A stretch of 64,000 nucleotides of DNA, taken from contig NZ_WHSB02000019.1 of assembly GCF_010994755.1 (NCBI RefSeq), forward strand, positions 47,048-111,047. The letters run 5' to 3'. Positions within the stretch are counted from its first letter, which is position 1. The number at the start of each line of letters is the position of its first letter. The translations under genes were made by a program, and so were the position numbers. This stretch comes from Shinella lacus. Lineage in GTDB: Bacteria; Pseudomonadota; Alphaproteobacteria; Rhizobiales; Rhizobiaceae. Shown here piece by piece: positions 1 to 8,645 of this stretch. The notes below the pieces were generated by a model. It did not search any database and was not told where the DNA came from. It saw nothing but the letters and a program-made list of their open reading frames with translations.

Positions 1-930
1 CTGACCGAGAAGGACCGTGTCGACCTCGATGCCGTGCTCGCGACCGGCAGCGTCGACTGGGTGGCCCTTTCCTTCGTCCAGCGCCCCGAGGATCTGGCCG
101 AAGTGCGCAAGATCGCGCGCGGCCGCGTCGGCATCATGTCGAAGATCGAAAAGCCCCAGGCGATCGAACGCATCGAGGAGATCATCGAGCTTTCCGACGC
201 CCTCATGGTGGCGCGCGGCGACCTCGGCGTGGAAATGCCGCTGGAAGCCGTTCCGGGCATCCAGAAGCAGCTCATCCGCGCCTGCCGCCGCCAGGGCAAG
301 CCGGTCGTCGTCGCCACACAGATGCTGGAATCGATGATTTCCGCTCCGGTGCCGACGCGCGCCGAAGTCTCCGACGTCGCGACCGCTGTCTTCGAAGGTG
401 CCGACGCCATCATGCTGTCGGCCGAGTCCGCCTCCGGCGCCTATCCGGTCGAGGCCGTCTCCACCATGGCGTCCATCGCCAGCACGGTCGAACGCGACCC
501 GCACTATCCGGGCATCATCTATGCCCAGCGCTCCACGCCGGAAGCGACCGGTGCGGATGCCATCTCGCTTGCTGCCCGCCAGATCGCCGAGACGCTGAAG
601 CTGTCGGCCATCGTCTGTTACACCTCGTCGGGCACAACGGGCCTGCGCGCCGCGCGCGAGCGGCCGGAAGTGCCGGTTCTGGCGCTGTCGCCGGTCATCG
701 AGACGGCGCGCCGCCTCTCGGTCGTCTGGGGCCTGCACTGCGTCGTCACGGGTGACGCGGAAGACCTCGACGACATGGTCAACCGCGCCTGCCGCATCGT
801 CGTGACCGAAGAGTTCGGCAAGCCGGGCGACCGCATCATCATCTCCGCCGGCGTGCCGCTGCGCACCCCGGGCGCGACCAACATGCTGCGCATCGCCTAT
901 ATCGGCGCGGACGGCGTCAGCGGCGTCTGA
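1..930 (+). CDS. pyk: Pyruvate kinase, C-terminal part (5' end outside window)
   Basis: Pyruvate kinase transfers phosphate from phosphoenolpyruvate to ADP in the last step of glycolysis, in the cytoplasm. The frame is open from base 1, so the N-terminal part is outside the window and 309 residues are visible. Seen: KIEKPQAIE, the VARGDLGVEMP segment that carries metal and substrate ligands, ATQMLESM, and MLSAESASGAYP, followed by the C-terminal allosteric-type domain with the TSSGTTG loop. Family proteins are about 470-480 residues, so roughly a third is missing. No classical terminator follows directly; a short palindromic repeat does. Identity is very secure. Confidence 0.96.
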   Translation: MTEKDRVDLDAVLATGSVDWVALSFVQRPEDLAEVRKIARGRVGIMSKIEKPQAIERIEEIIELSDALMVARGDLGVEMPLEAVPGIQKQLIRACRRQGKPVVVATQMLESMISAPVPTRAEVSDVATAVFEGADAIMLSAESASGAYPVEAVSTMASIASTVERDPHYPGIIYAQRSTPEATGADAISLAARQIAETLKLSAIVCYTSSGTTGLRAARERPEVPVLALSPVIETARRLSVVWGLHCVVTGDAEDLDDMVNRACRIVVTEEFGKPGDRIIISAGVPLRTPGATNMLRIAYIGADGVSGV

Positions 931-944
931 TCCGGGCTCTTCTG

Positions 945-995
945 TCTACGCAATTCCGGACGGAAAACCGCTCCACACTTTTCCTGGAATTGCTT
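945..995. repeat. Short rhizobial-type intergenic palindrome
   Basis: Perfect 8-base arms GCAATTCC (950-957) and GGAATTGC (986-993) flank a core that reads ACGGAAAACCG then CACACTTTTCCT. From memory, elements with this core are frequent between genes in Rhizobium and Agrobacterium genomes. It lies between pyk and the convergent hydrolase gene and touches the latter's stop codon. It could act as a weak bidirectional terminator or be a passive repeat. Confidence 0.6.
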
Positions 996-2023
996 TACTC
1001 CTGATGATCCTTTGCAAGGCGGGCTTCGGCCCGCCTTGCTGATTCTTGCAGGTCGCGGTCGCTACCGGCGATCTTTTCCAGCGCCTCGATGGCGAGGTCT
1101 GTGACCACATAATCCGGCTTGTGGCCGAGGTTGCGGATCCAGACGAGCTCCGACCCCGCGATGTCGCGCGCCAGCCCGCGCGAGTGGATTTCCTCATAGA
1201 CGACGCCGTCCGTATCGCCGGTGACGATGACCGTCGGCGTGCGGATCTCGGTGTAACGCGGCTGCACGCCACGGACGTATTCCAAGAGATTGGCGACGTC
1301 GGTGGCGTTGTTGCGGAAGGCGGCGGGGCGCAGCACCAGGGCCGGGGCAGTCGCCTCCATGTAGTCGTCCGGGCGGGCATTCGGGGCGAAGACGAAGCGC
1401 GTGCCGCTGTCGATGCGCGACAGGCCGGCGGGCAGCGCGACGAGGCGGGTGAAGAGCCAGCCGGCGACCGGCATCTTCGCAAGATCATAGTACCAGTCGA
1501 CGCCGCCGGGCCAGGGATGGGTCGCAGGCGCGAGGAAGAGCAGGCCAGCCGTCTTCTCCGGATGCTCCAGCGCGAAACTTGCCGCGATGGCGCCGCCGAA
1601 GGAATGGCCGACGATGATCGCCTTGGCGATGCCGCGTTTTTCCATCAGCCGGGCGATGGCATGGGCCTGGCCGTCCGGCCAGGCATTTTCCGGCCCGCCG
1701 CGCTCTGAATAGCCGTGGCCCGGTCGGTCGAGGAAGAGCAGGTCGGCACGGCCCTCCAGCTTTGCCCGGAAGGCATGCATCTGGTCGCGCAGGTTGCCGC
1801 TGGCGCCATGGATGAAGACGATCGGCGGCAGGTTGGCCTTGTCGCCGGCGGGCACGAAGACGCTGTTCAGCCGCAGGCCGCCGACATCGATAAGTTCACC
1901 GACATTGGGAAATTGCCGCTCGATCGCCCGCGCCTTCCACGCCGTGAAGGCATAGAGGGCGAACGCGAGGACGACGGGAGCGGTGAGGATGGCAAGCAGC
2001 ATGAGGCGGAAAGGGGAGGGCAA
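995..2023 (-). CDS. Alpha/beta hydrolase with N-terminal membrane anchor
   Basis: Predicted serine hydrolase of the alpha/beta fold; substrate unknown. Residues 8-28 form a hydrophobic anchor or uncleaved signal. The oxyanion HG occurs at 72-73, the nucleophile elbow GHSFGG at 139-144 (Ser141), an acid candidate in VTGDTD (Asp270/272) and a catalytic His301 in NLGHKPD. Length 342 residues is normal. The last ~15 codons overlap a perfect 11-bp hairpin with a TTCG loop (about 1015-1040), so the C-terminal tail may simply read through a terminator-like element. It is convergent with pyk. The family is secure, the substrate is not. Confidence 0.85.
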   Translation of the reverse strand: MPSPFRLMLLAILTAPVVLAFALYAFTAWKARAIERQFPNVGELIDVGGLRLNSVFVPAGDKANLPPIVFIHGASGNLRDQMHAFRAKLEGRADLLFLDRPGHGYSERGGPENAWPDGQAHAIARLMEKRGIAKAIIVGHSFGGAIAASFALEHPEKTAGLLFLAPATHPWPGGVDWYYDLAKMPVAGWLFTRLVALPAGLSRIDSGTRFVFAPNARPDDYMEATAPALVLRPAAFRNNATDVANLLEYVRGVQPRYTEIRTPTVIVTGDTDGVVYEEIHSRGLARDIAGSELVWIRNLGHKPDYVVTDLAIEALEKIAGSDRDLQESARRAEARLAKDHQE

Positions 2024-2109
2024 GGAAGGGTCCGGTTTTCCTGTCAGATAGCCGATCTACGCAACCGGCGCCATGCCGGTTCACTTGCCGGGATTTTCAC
2101 TTGCCAGGG

Positions 2110-2727
2110 TTATGTGCGCTGGCCGGTCAGCTTTTCCGCCAGATCGCCCATTTCCTTCTGTGCCTGCCGCTCGGTTGGGTAGACCTCCAGGAAACGTTCC
2201 CAGGCCTTCATCGCCATCTCGTCGCGCCCGGTCTGGGCCATGATCGCGGCCATGCCGGCGAGCGCGCCGAAATGCCGGGGCTCGATGGCGAGCACGCGGT
2301 TTATGTCGGACATCGACTTGCGGTAGTTGCCGAGCTTGAAATGCAGCGTCGCGCGGCGGTTCCAGCCCTCGACATAGTCCGGCTTCAAGCGAATCGCTTC
2401 ATCAAGGAAATCGAACGCGGCGGCGTTCTTTTCCTCGGAGATGGCCTTGTCGGCCCATTGGATGAGGAGGTTGATGCTGGCGCTGCCGGAATCCTGCCAT
2501 TCCCGGCGGATCTGGTCGGCGATGCCGCGCGCGGCATCGGGATTTCCCTCATGTTTCAACTCGTCGAAGAGTTTTTCGAGCCGCTGGGCGTGCGTGGTGA
2601 AAGCACCGGAGGCGGCGCCGGTGGAGGCCTTGTCCACCGTCTGCGCAAGCGCGACGGTCGGGGGCAAGCCGGCAAGGGCGAGGGAAAGGCAGACTGTGGA
2701 AAGCATGAAAAAGCGCATGGCGGTCAT
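2110..2727 (-). CDS. Periplasmic tetratricopeptide-repeat protein
   Basis: A 205-residue protein with an N-terminal signal peptide (hydrophobic residues about 5-26, ending VALAQ). The body is helical: from about residue 80 there are three TPR-like units, seen in NAAAFDFLDEAIRLKPDYVEGW, LGNYRKSMSDINRVLAIEPRH and GRDEMAMKAWERFLEVYP. TPR proteins act as protein-binding scaffolds; no partner can be named. An alternative start three codons in (MRFF) is equally possible. It lies between the hydrolase and rpmJ on the same strand with 86 bases to the hydrolase, so cotranscription is possible. Confidence 0.8.
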   Translation of the reverse strand: MTAMRFFMLSTVCLSLALAGLPPTVALAQTVDKASTGAASGAFTTHAQRLEKLFDELKHEGNPDAARGIADQIRREWQDSGSASINLLIQWADKAISEEKNAAAFDFLDEAIRLKPDYVEGWNRRATLHFKLGNYRKSMSDINRVLAIEPRHFGALAGMAAIMAQTGRDEMAMKAWERFLEVYPTERQAQKEMGDLAEKLTGQRT

Positions 2728-2802
2728 GGTAGACCGCCATCGCCGAACTTCAAATCAATATTTCTCGATCATCACACCCAAAGGGTGGCGACCGACGCCG
2801 TA

Positions 2803-2928
2803 TCAGCCCTGACGAGCCTTGAAGCGCGGGTTCTGCTTGTTGATGATGTAGATGCGGCCCTTACGGCGAACAAGGCGGTTTTCGCGGTGGCGAGCCTTGA
2901 GCGACTTGAGCGAATTCTTGATCTTCAT
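2803..2928 (-). CDS. rpmJ: 50S ribosomal protein L36
   Basis: A 41-residue, highly basic protein starting [15 protein letters not shown] and ending [10 protein letters not shown]. This is the cysteine-free (C-minus) L36 form without the zinc ribbon, typical of rhizobia and of zinc-independent L36 paralogues. L36 is a late-assembling protein of the large ribosomal subunit. The gene stands alone, downstream of the purK terminator, so it must have its own promoter in the 2929-2980 region. The call rests on the reading frame and the typical length. Confidence 0.93.
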   Translation of the reverse strand: MKIKNSLKSLKARHRENRLVRRKGRIYIINKQNPRFKARQG

Positions 2929-2980
2929 TTTTCTGATCCGCGTATTGCAGGGCGACACGAGTTCGCCGGATTTCTTCAAT

Positions 2981-3012
2981 CAAAAACGCGCCGTTTCGGG
3001 CGCGCTTTCGGG
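2981..3012 (-). terminator. Rho-independent terminator of purEK
   Basis: On the minus strand the sequence reads GCGCGCCCGAAACGGCGCG followed by TTTTTG: a GC-rich stem with a short loop and a T run, about 80 bases after the purK stop codon. Confidence 0.75.
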
Positions 3013-3086
3013 TTGGCAGGCATGTACCCCGTCACATTTCCGCTGTCAACCATCGAGGCCGGTTTTCCAACCGCTGCGTCGGCATT

Positions 3087-4145
3087 TCAGTCGAGAATCT
3101 GCGTGATATGCCCCATCTTGCGGCCGGGACGCGCTTCCGTCTTGCCGTAGAGATGCACGAGAACGCCCGGCCGCGCGAGCCAGGCGGGAACGTCGTTGAT
3201 GTCGTCGCCGATGAGATTCTGCATCACGCAATCCGAATGGCGGCGTGGATCGCCGAGCACATGGCCGGCCACGGCGCGGATATGCTGCTCGAACTGCGAG
3301 ACGATGCAGGCTGCCTCCGTCCAGTGACCGGAATTGTGCACGCGCGGCGCGATTTCGTTGGCGACGAGCCCGCCATCCTGCAGCACGAAGAACTCGACGC
3401 CGATGACGCCGACATAGCCGAGCTGGTCGAGTATGGCGCGCGCGGCCTTGCGGGCCTGGTCGGCCGTCGCCTCATTAACGCCGGCGGGCAGGATGGAGGT
3501 GTGCAGGATGCCGTTCAGGTGGACGTTTTCCGCCGGATCGTAGCAGGCGATGGTGCCATCGCGGTCGCGCGCGGCGATGATCGAGATTTCCCGCTCGAAG
3601 GGCACGAGGCTTTCGAGGATCAGCGGCACGCCGCCGAGCGCCTCGAACGTGCCCTCGCGGCTTTCGGCCGGCGAGCGGAACATGCGCTGGCCCTTGCCGT
3701 CGTAACCGAGCCGGCGGGTTTTCAGCACGCCGACGCCGCCGAAGCGGTCGAGGGCGGCTTCCAGGTCTGCCTGGCTGTCGACGGCGGCGAAATCGGCGGT
3801 GACGATGCCGCAATCGCGGATGAAGGTTTTTTCGACGAGCCGGTCCTGCGAGACTTCCAGCGCGCGCGGCGGCGGATAGACCGGCACGGTCTTCGCCAGC
3901 GCCTCGGCGGCGGAGACGGGCACGTTCTCGAATTCGTAGGTCACGACGTCGGAGACCCGGGCGAGCTCGGCAAGCGCGTCCGGGTCGTCGTAGGCCGCGA
4001 CGATCTGGGCGTTGGCGACCTGTGCTGCCGGACAATCGGCCTGCGGTTCGAGGATGACGGTGCGCAGGTTGAGGCGCGCGGCGGCCATGGCGAGCATGCG
4101 GCCGAGCTGGCCGCCGCCGATGATGCCGATCGTGCGAACGCTCAT
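3087..4145 (-). CDS. purK: 5-(carboxyamino)imidazole ribonucleotide synthase
   Basis: PurK uses ATP and bicarbonate to carboxylate AIR to N5-CAIR in purine synthesis. The 352-residue product begins [19 protein letters not shown], the family's N-terminal motif, which places the start at 4145 rather than at an upstream in-frame ATG. ATP-grasp features follow: [25 protein letters not shown] and the metal-binding [26 protein letters not shown]. The start codon overlaps the purE stop as ATGA, showing translational coupling with the next enzyme's gene. Length is typical. Confidence 0.97.
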   Translation of the reverse strand: MSVRTIGIIGGGQLGRMLAMAAARLNLRTVILEPQADCPAAQVANAQIVAAYDDPDALAELARVSDVVTYEFENVPVSAAEALAKTVPVYPPPRALEVSQDRLVEKTFIRDCGIVTADFAAVDSQADLEAALDRFGGVGVLKTRRLGYDGKGQRMFRSPAESREGTFEALGGVPLILESLVPFEREISIIAARDRDGTIACYDPAENVHLNGILHTSILPAGVNEATADQARKAARAILDQLGYVGVIGVEFFVLQDGGLVANEIAPRVHNSGHWTEAACIVSQFEQHIRAVAGHVLGDPRRHSDCVMQNLIGDDINDVPAWLARPGVLVHLYGKTEARPGRKMGHITQILD

Positions 4146-4645
4146 AGCGGGCCGTCCACGGGATATTCGGCAACCGCGTTCGACTGGTTCTCGCGCCATT
4201 CGTCGAGCCGGTGGGCGAGTTCGGGATCGCTCAGCGCCAGCACGGCGGCGGCGAGCAGCGCGGCATTGACCGCGCCCGCCTTGCCGATCGCGAGCGTCCC
4301 GACCGGAATGCCGGCCGGCATCTGCACGATGGAGAGCAGGCTATCCTGACCGGAGAGCGCCTTGGACTGGACCGGCACGCCGAAGACCGGCAGCGGCGTC
4401 ATCGCCGCCGCCATGCCGGGCAGGTGCGCCGCACCGCCGGCGCCGGCGATGATGATCTTGAAGCCTTCCGCCTTCGCGCCCCGCGCAAAACTGTAGAGCC
4501 GGTCCGGCGTGCGGTGCGCCGAAATGATGCGTGCCTCGTAATCGACGCCAAGTGCGTCGAGCGTATCGGCGGCATTCTTCATCGTTTCCCAGTCGGACTG
4601 GCTTCCCATTATGATGGCGACGGGGGGCGTTTCTGTGGTGTCCAA
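4142..4645 (-). CDS. purE: N5-carboxyaminoimidazole ribonucleotide mutase
   Basis: PurE (class I) converts N5-CAIR, the PurK product, to CAIR. The 167-residue protein shows [10 protein letters not shown], the active-site SAHRTPDRL, and the glycine-rich [12 protein letters not shown] loop, followed by [21 protein letters not shown], all diagnostic of bacterial PurE. It is first in a purE-purK operon with a 4-base ATGA overlap. Length fits the family (about 160-170 residues). Confidence 0.97.
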   Translation of the reverse strand: MDTTETPPVAIIMGSQSDWETMKNAADTLDALGVDYEARIISAHRTPDRLYSFARGAKAEGFKIIIAGAGGAAHLPGMAAAMTPLPVFGVPVQSKALSGQDSLLSIVQMPAGIPVGTLAIGKAGAVNAALLAAAVLALSDPELAHRLDEWRENQSNAVAEYPVDGPL

Positions 4646-4666
4646 GGCTTCTCGTCCGGTTTTTTA

Positions 4667-4870
4667 TCAGGCGATGATGTCGGGGATGATCAGGTCTTCA
4701 ATCTTGGAAATCTTGTCCTTGATGACCAGTTTCTTCTTCTTCATGCGCTGGATTCTGAGGGCTTCGCAGCCGATCTGGATCATGGCGTTGATCGCGGCAT
4801 CATAGTCTTCGTGTTCTTGCCTCAGCCGTGCAACGGCAAGCCGCAATTCAGCCTGGTCCTGGTCTGGCAT
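4667..4870 (-). CDS. YdcH/DUF465-like small protein
   Basis: A 67-residue charged helical protein starting MPDQDQAELRLAV and containing IQRMKKKKLVIKDKI near the C-terminus. This Arg/Lys-Lys-x-Leu-x-x-Lys-Asp helix is characteristic of the DUF465 (YdcH) family, whose function is unknown. It ends 21 bases before purE on the same strand and may be cotranscribed with purEK as the first gene. An upstream in-frame extension exists but crosses the divergent promoter region, so the later ATG was chosen. A paralogue lies divergently at 5087. Confidence 0.8.
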   Translation of the reverse strand: MPDQDQAELRLAVARLRQEHEDYDAAINAMIQIGCEALRIQRMKKKKLVIKDKISKIEDLIIPDIIA

Positions 4871-5086
4871 GCTATTCGTTCCCCGTCGTCGGAGGCGCGG
4901 CTGACCCGCGTCCCCCAGCCTGTATGAAGGCTGCTCGTACCACGAAACCCCTGGTAACGGGAAGTTATCCCTCGCCACGTTTTCGCCTTCGACAAATGAA
5001 AAATGACATGGCACACTGAAACTGTTGCAACCTGGACCACCCGGCGTGCGAATGACCGGGTGCAAGCAAAAGGAAGGAACTGTCAC

Positions 5087-5260
5087 ATGACGATTGAGGC
5101 TCATCTGGCCACGCTCGAAAAGAAGCACTTCGCTCTGGAAGAGGAGTTGCATGAAGCGATGAACCAACCTTCTTCTGAAGATCGTACGATCGCCGACATC
5201 AAGCGTCGCAAGCTGCGCATCAAGGATGAGATCGAGCGTCTTCGCTCCTCAACTCACTGA
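5087..5260 (+). CDS. YdcH/DUF465 family protein
   Basis: A 57-residue helical protein beginning MTIEAHLATLEKKH and ending in DIKRRKLRIKDEIERL, the DUF465 signature. It should form a short coiled-coil hairpin; its function is unknown. The start is set by the AAGGAAGG ribosome binding site 9-10 bases upstream; longer in-frame starts have no such site. It is transcribed divergently from its paralogue at 4667-4870 and is followed by a strong terminator, so it is a one-gene unit. Confidence 0.88.
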   Translation: MTIEAHLATLEKKHFALEEELHEAMNQPSSEDRTIADIKRRKLRIKDEIERLRSSTH

Positions 5261-5388
5261 AAGACAGGGATTTTTCCAAAGTTACAGATGGAGTGACGGT
5301 CGCGAAACAGTTGGTCTGAATGGGAGGACCAGGGTAGGAGCCCAATTCGCGAAACTGCCTCCGGTAAACGTAATCATAGACAAGCAGG

Positions 5389-5428
5389 CGCCCTGGCCGT
5401 CGATCGACGCGCCGGGGCGTTCTGTTTT
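5389..5428 (+). terminator. Terminator of the YdcH-like gene
   Basis: A 9-bp stem CGCCCTGGC / GCCGGGGCG (one G-T pair) encloses a second palindrome GTCGATCGAC and is followed by TTCTGTTTT. It separates the plus-strand YdcH-like gene from the convergent ArsR gene. Confidence 0.75.
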
Positions 5429-5439
5429 GGAACAGATGT

Positions 5440-5700
5440 TCAGGACCAGAACTGGTCGAGCCAGAGATTGAGCTTGTCGAAGCCCTTGGCGTTGATCGCG
5501 TAGATGCGCCTGGTGCCCTCGGATTTGACGCTGACGAGATTGCAGTCGAGCAGGGCCTTCAGGTGTTGCGAGACCGCCGGGCGGCTGATCGGCAGGCCCT
5601 CGGAGAGCTCGTTGACCGTGCGGGGCGCGCGGCGCAGCTCCTCCAGCAGGAACCTGCGGTTGGGATCGGCAATCGCAGAGAAGGGGTCCGGGTGCGCCAT
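5440..5700 (-). CDS. ArsR-type winged-helix transcriptional regulator
   Basis: An 86-residue protein: DPNRRFLLEELRRAPRTVNELSE, then the recognition-helix region ISRPAVSQHLKALLDCNLVSV and a wing with the KSEGTRRIYAI pattern. This is the metalloregulator-like ArsR fold in the SRPBCC-associated subgroup. No cysteine cluster for metal binding is visible (only one Cys), so it probably does not sense metals in the ArsR way. It sits 72 bases downstream of the TauE-type exporter gene on the same strand, which may be cotranscribed. Its target is unknown. Confidence 0.87.
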   Translation of the reverse strand: MAHPDPFSAIADPNRRFLLEELRRAPRTVNELSEGLPISRPAVSQHLKALLDCNLVSVKSEGTRRIYAINAKGFDKLNLWLDQFWS

Positions 5701-5772
5701 GGCCGAAAGCTATGGCAAAGCAGCATGTGCGGCAAGCTTTTTGTGCGCTGCGAAGAGCCTGATTTTCGGGCC

Positions 5773-6543
5773 TCAGAGAATGGCCACGATGCCGTCATAG
5801 ACGAGCTTCAGGCCGGCGATGAAGGCCATGGCATACATGAAGGGATAGAAGACATCCGGCTTCATGCGCTTGACGGCGAAACCGCCGAGCGCCGTCGTCG
5901 CGATCGCCAGCGGCACGAGCGTCGCCGAGATCGTCAGGTTCGTCGTGTCGAGCTGGCCGAGCGCGAAATAGGGGCCGAGCTTGATGAAATTGATGATCGC
6001 GAAGAAGCGCACGGCCGCACCTGTATAGTCGCGCGGCGGCAGCTTCAGCGGCAGGCCGTAGACCTGGAAGGGTGCTCCGCCCGAATGGGCGACGAAGCTG
6101 CCATAACCGGCGAGCGTGCCGAAGAAGGCGGCGGGCACGACGCGGTGCGGTTTCGGCTGGACGACATAGCCTTGGCGCGCGCGGTAGCTGTTGTAGAAGT
6201 AGCGGATCGCGAAGAGCACGGTGATGACGCCGATGATGAGGCGCAGCGCATCGCGCGGCACATAGGCCGACGTCGCCCAGCCGATCGCCACGCCGACAAG
6301 GGCGCCGGGCAGCAGCATCTTCAGGAGCGTGCGGTCGTTGTGGTCGCGCCAGATCCACAGCGAGACGACATCCATGACGACGAGGATCGGCAGAAGGATG
6401 ACGGCGGCCTGCACCGGCGGAACGGCCATGGCGAGGATCGGCACGCCCATCAGCGCCAGCGCCTCGCCCATGCCGCCCTTCGTCATGCCGACGAGGATGA
6501 CGGCGGGTATGGCGGCGTAGTAGATTGAGGGGTCGATGGACAT
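5773..6543 (-). CDS. TauE/SafE family membrane exporter
   Basis: A 256-residue inner-membrane protein with about eight hydrophobic segments. The family signatures are an N-terminal half with VGMTKGGMGEALALMGVPIL and a second half with GYGSFVAHSGGAPFQVYGLPL, an internal duplication typical of TauE/SafE proteins, which export sulfite, sulfoacetate or other organic anions. The exact substrate cannot be inferred. The downstream ArsR-like regulator may belong to the same unit. Length matches the family. Confidence 0.88.
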   Translation of the reverse strand: MSIDPSIYYAAIPAVILVGMTKGGMGEALALMGVPILAMAVPPVQAAVILLPILVVMDVVSLWIWRDHNDRTLLKMLLPGALVGVAIGWATSAYVPRDALRLIIGVITVLFAIRYFYNSYRARQGYVVQPKPHRVVPAAFFGTLAGYGSFVAHSGGAPFQVYGLPLKLPPRDYTGAAVRFFAIINFIKLGPYFALGQLDTTNLTISATLVPLAIATTALGGFAVKRMKPDVFYPFMYAMAFIAGLKLVYDGIVAIL

Positions 6544-6662
6544 GGTGGGCGATTGATCCTGTTGGTTCTTCCGTCTATCCGCTTTGATCTGTTATGACGA
6601 GCCCCGAAGGCCGTGACCGGCCCCAGAAATCAACGGCTGAAATTCAAGGAAGTGCAACATCC

Positions 6663-7316
6663 ATGTCTGACGTCGAATCCCGCTGCCGCCTGGTGCTGAT
6701 CCTTCCCGAGGGCGAGGACCTGTCCGCGCGCGCCGCGATGCTGGAGGGCGCGCTGAAGGGTGGCGACGTCGCCTCGGTGATCCTGCCGCAATATGGGCTC
6801 GACGACGGACAGTTCCAGAAACATGCCGAGGCGCTGGTGGCGATCGTCCAGCAGGCGGGCGCGGCAGCGCTCGTCGCCGGCGACACGCGCGTGGCCGGCC
6901 GGGTGAAGGCCGACGGCATCCATGTGACGGGCGGCGCGCAGGAGCTGGGCGAAACCATCGAAAAATTCACGCCGCAGTTCATCGTCGGCGGTGGCAATGC
7001 GACCGATCGGCACAAGGCGCTGGAGATCGGCGAGGTGCAGCCGGACTATATCTTCTTCGGCAAGATCGGCGGCGACATCAAGCCGGAGGCGCATCCCAAG
7101 AACGTGGCGCTCGCCGAATGGTGGGCGTCCATGATCGAGATCCCCTGCATCGTGCTCGGCGGTGCCGATCCGCAATCGGCGCTGGCTGTCGCCGAGGCCG
7201 GGGCGGAGTTCGTGGCGCTCGACAAGGCGGTTTTTGCCGACCCCGCGCAGGCGCCGCATGTGGTGGCCGCGGTCAACGCGTTGCTTGACGAAAAAGCGCC
7301 ACGGTTTGGGCAATAG
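6663..7316 (+). CDS. Thiamine phosphate synthase-like protein (degenerate ThiE)
   Basis: A 217-residue TIM-barrel-type protein related to ThiE, which couples the pyrimidine and thiazole parts of thiamine. Seen: DTRVAGRVKADGIHVTGG, DYIFFGKIGGD and IPCIVLGGADPQSALAVAEAGAEFVAL, the phosphate-binding end. The usual GQxD after the HV motif and the canonical GT/SxT loops are changed, so catalysis of the ThiE reaction is doubtful. The start at 6663 follows an AAGGAAG site; an upstream in-frame ATG lacks one. Eight bases separate it from the next gene, suggesting an operon. Confidence 0.8.
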   Translation: MSDVESRCRLVLILPEGEDLSARAAMLEGALKGGDVASVILPQYGLDDGQFQKHAEALVAIVQQAGAAALVAGDTRVAGRVKADGIHVTGGAQELGETIEKFTPQFIVGGGNATDRHKALEIGEVQPDYIFFGKIGGDIKPEAHPKNVALAEWWASMIEIPCIVLGGADPQSALAVAEAGAEFVALDKAVFADPAQAPHVVAAVNALLDEKAPRFGQ

Positions 7317-7324
7317 TAGACACC

Positions 7325-8464
7325 ATGATCAGGGTCCTCTTCTTGCAAGCTTGCCGTATCGCGCCGGTGGCGTTCCTCGCCACGGGCGTTTTCGTGGCCG
7401 CGCCCGCTTGGGCGCAGACGGCCAAGAAAGGCCCGTCCGTCACCGCCGGCGATAACGGAACGATGCCGAAGAAGGACACCGTGGTGGAGACCGCACCGGC
7501 CTCCGCGGAAGACACCCCCGTCAAGACGGAGGAGGACAAGCCCGCCGACGGCCCGTCGACCGGCCTCTCCGTGCTCGATCGCATGGGCGCGGACCTGCCG
7601 GCGCTGCCGGCGGAAAAACCTTTCACCGGCAAGATCGACGAGGCGTTCGGCGCCTTCCAGCGCGGCCGTTACCTGACGGCGATGGAACTTGCCCTGCCGC
7701 GCGCCCAGCTCGGCGACCCGGCGGCGCAGACGCTGGTGGCGGAAATCCTCGACCGCGGCCTCGGCGTCAAGCGCAACCGCGAACAGGCGATGTTCTGGTA
7801 CGAGCAGTCGGCCAATGGCGGCGACCCGACCGGCATGTTCAAATATGCGATCCTGCTGATGGAGCGCTCCCGCTCCAAGGAGGATCGCGCCAAGGCCGAC
7901 GAATTGATGAAGAAATCGGCCGATCTCGGCAATGCCTCGGCGCAGTTCAACTACGGGCAGGTGCTGGTGGCCGATTCCCCCGGCGACAAGGGCCTTGCGG
8001 CCGCACTGCCCTATTATGAGAAATCCGCGGAACAGGGCATTGCGGACGCGCAATATGCCGTCTCGCAGATCTACCTCAACCTGAAGGGCTTGCCGGAGGA
8101 AAAGACGAAGCGCGCGCGCGAATGGCTGCTGCGCGCCGCCCGCGCCGGCTACGACACCGCCCAGCTCGATCTCGGCATCTGGCTGGTGAACGGCACGGGC
8201 GGCGAACGCGACTACGATGCCGGCTTCAAATGGCTGAAGCGCGCGGCCGATGGCGGCAATCCGGTCGCCCAGAGCAAGCTCGCCCAGCTCTATATCCATG
8301 CGCTCGGAACGAAGCCCGACCCGATCCAGGCGGCCAAGTGGTTCGTGTTGGCGCGCCGCGCCGGGCTCAATGACCCCTTGCTCGAAGATTTCTATCTCGG
8401 CCTCAACGACGACCAGCAGAAGGCGGCGGTCGACGCCGCAAACAAGTACCGCTCGGGCTCCTGA
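7325..8464 (+). CDS. Exported Sel1-like repeat protein
   Basis: A 379-residue protein with a signal peptide (hydrophobic to about residue 30, ending AWAQ), a Pro/Glu/Thr-rich linker, and from about residue 110 a series of about six Sel1-like repeats. Examples are GDPAAQTLVAEILDRGLGVKR, AMFWYEQSANGGDPTGMF and AGFKWLKRAADGGNPVAQSKLAQLY. Sel1 repeats bind proteins; periplasmic ones in rhizobia include envelope and exopolysaccharide regulators such as ExoR, but this sequence cannot be equated with ExoR by eye. It lies 8 bases behind the ThiE-like gene. Confidence 0.86.
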   Translation: MIRVLFLQACRIAPVAFLATGVFVAAPAWAQTAKKGPSVTAGDNGTMPKKDTVVETAPASAEDTPVKTEEDKPADGPSTGLSVLDRMGADLPALPAEKPFTGKIDEAFGAFQRGRYLTAMELALPRAQLGDPAAQTLVAEILDRGLGVKRNREQAMFWYEQSANGGDPTGMFKYAILLMERSRSKEDRAKADELMKKSADLGNASAQFNYGQVLVADSPGDKGLAAALPYYEKSAEQGIADAQYAVSQIYLNLKGLPEEKTKRAREWLLRAARAGYDTAQLDLGIWLVNGTGGERDYDAGFKWLKRAADGGNPVAQSKLAQLYIHALGTKPDPIQAAKWFVLARRAGLNDPLLEDFYLGLNDDQQKAAVDAANKYRSGS

Positions 8465-8645
8465 AGCCTCCCGCATTTACCCTGTTGCGCGATTGCATAC
8501 CCTGCATTGCAGCGGATGCAGGGGCTGAAGGCTTGAAACTTCGGGGGATTTGTGGTCTTGAGGCGCCATATTCCGGTCCTGGCGCGTTTTCGCGCCGCGG
8601 CTTGCCGTTCCGAAGCGCCGGACATTCCCGAAGGATTTTTGTTAC

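Noticed and set aside
8465..8645. A small gene or suhB-type RNA in the spacer before suhB
   Set aside because: Only a GGCGCG-TTTT-CGCGCC hairpin without T run was seen; no start with ribosome site and no confident RNA structure.
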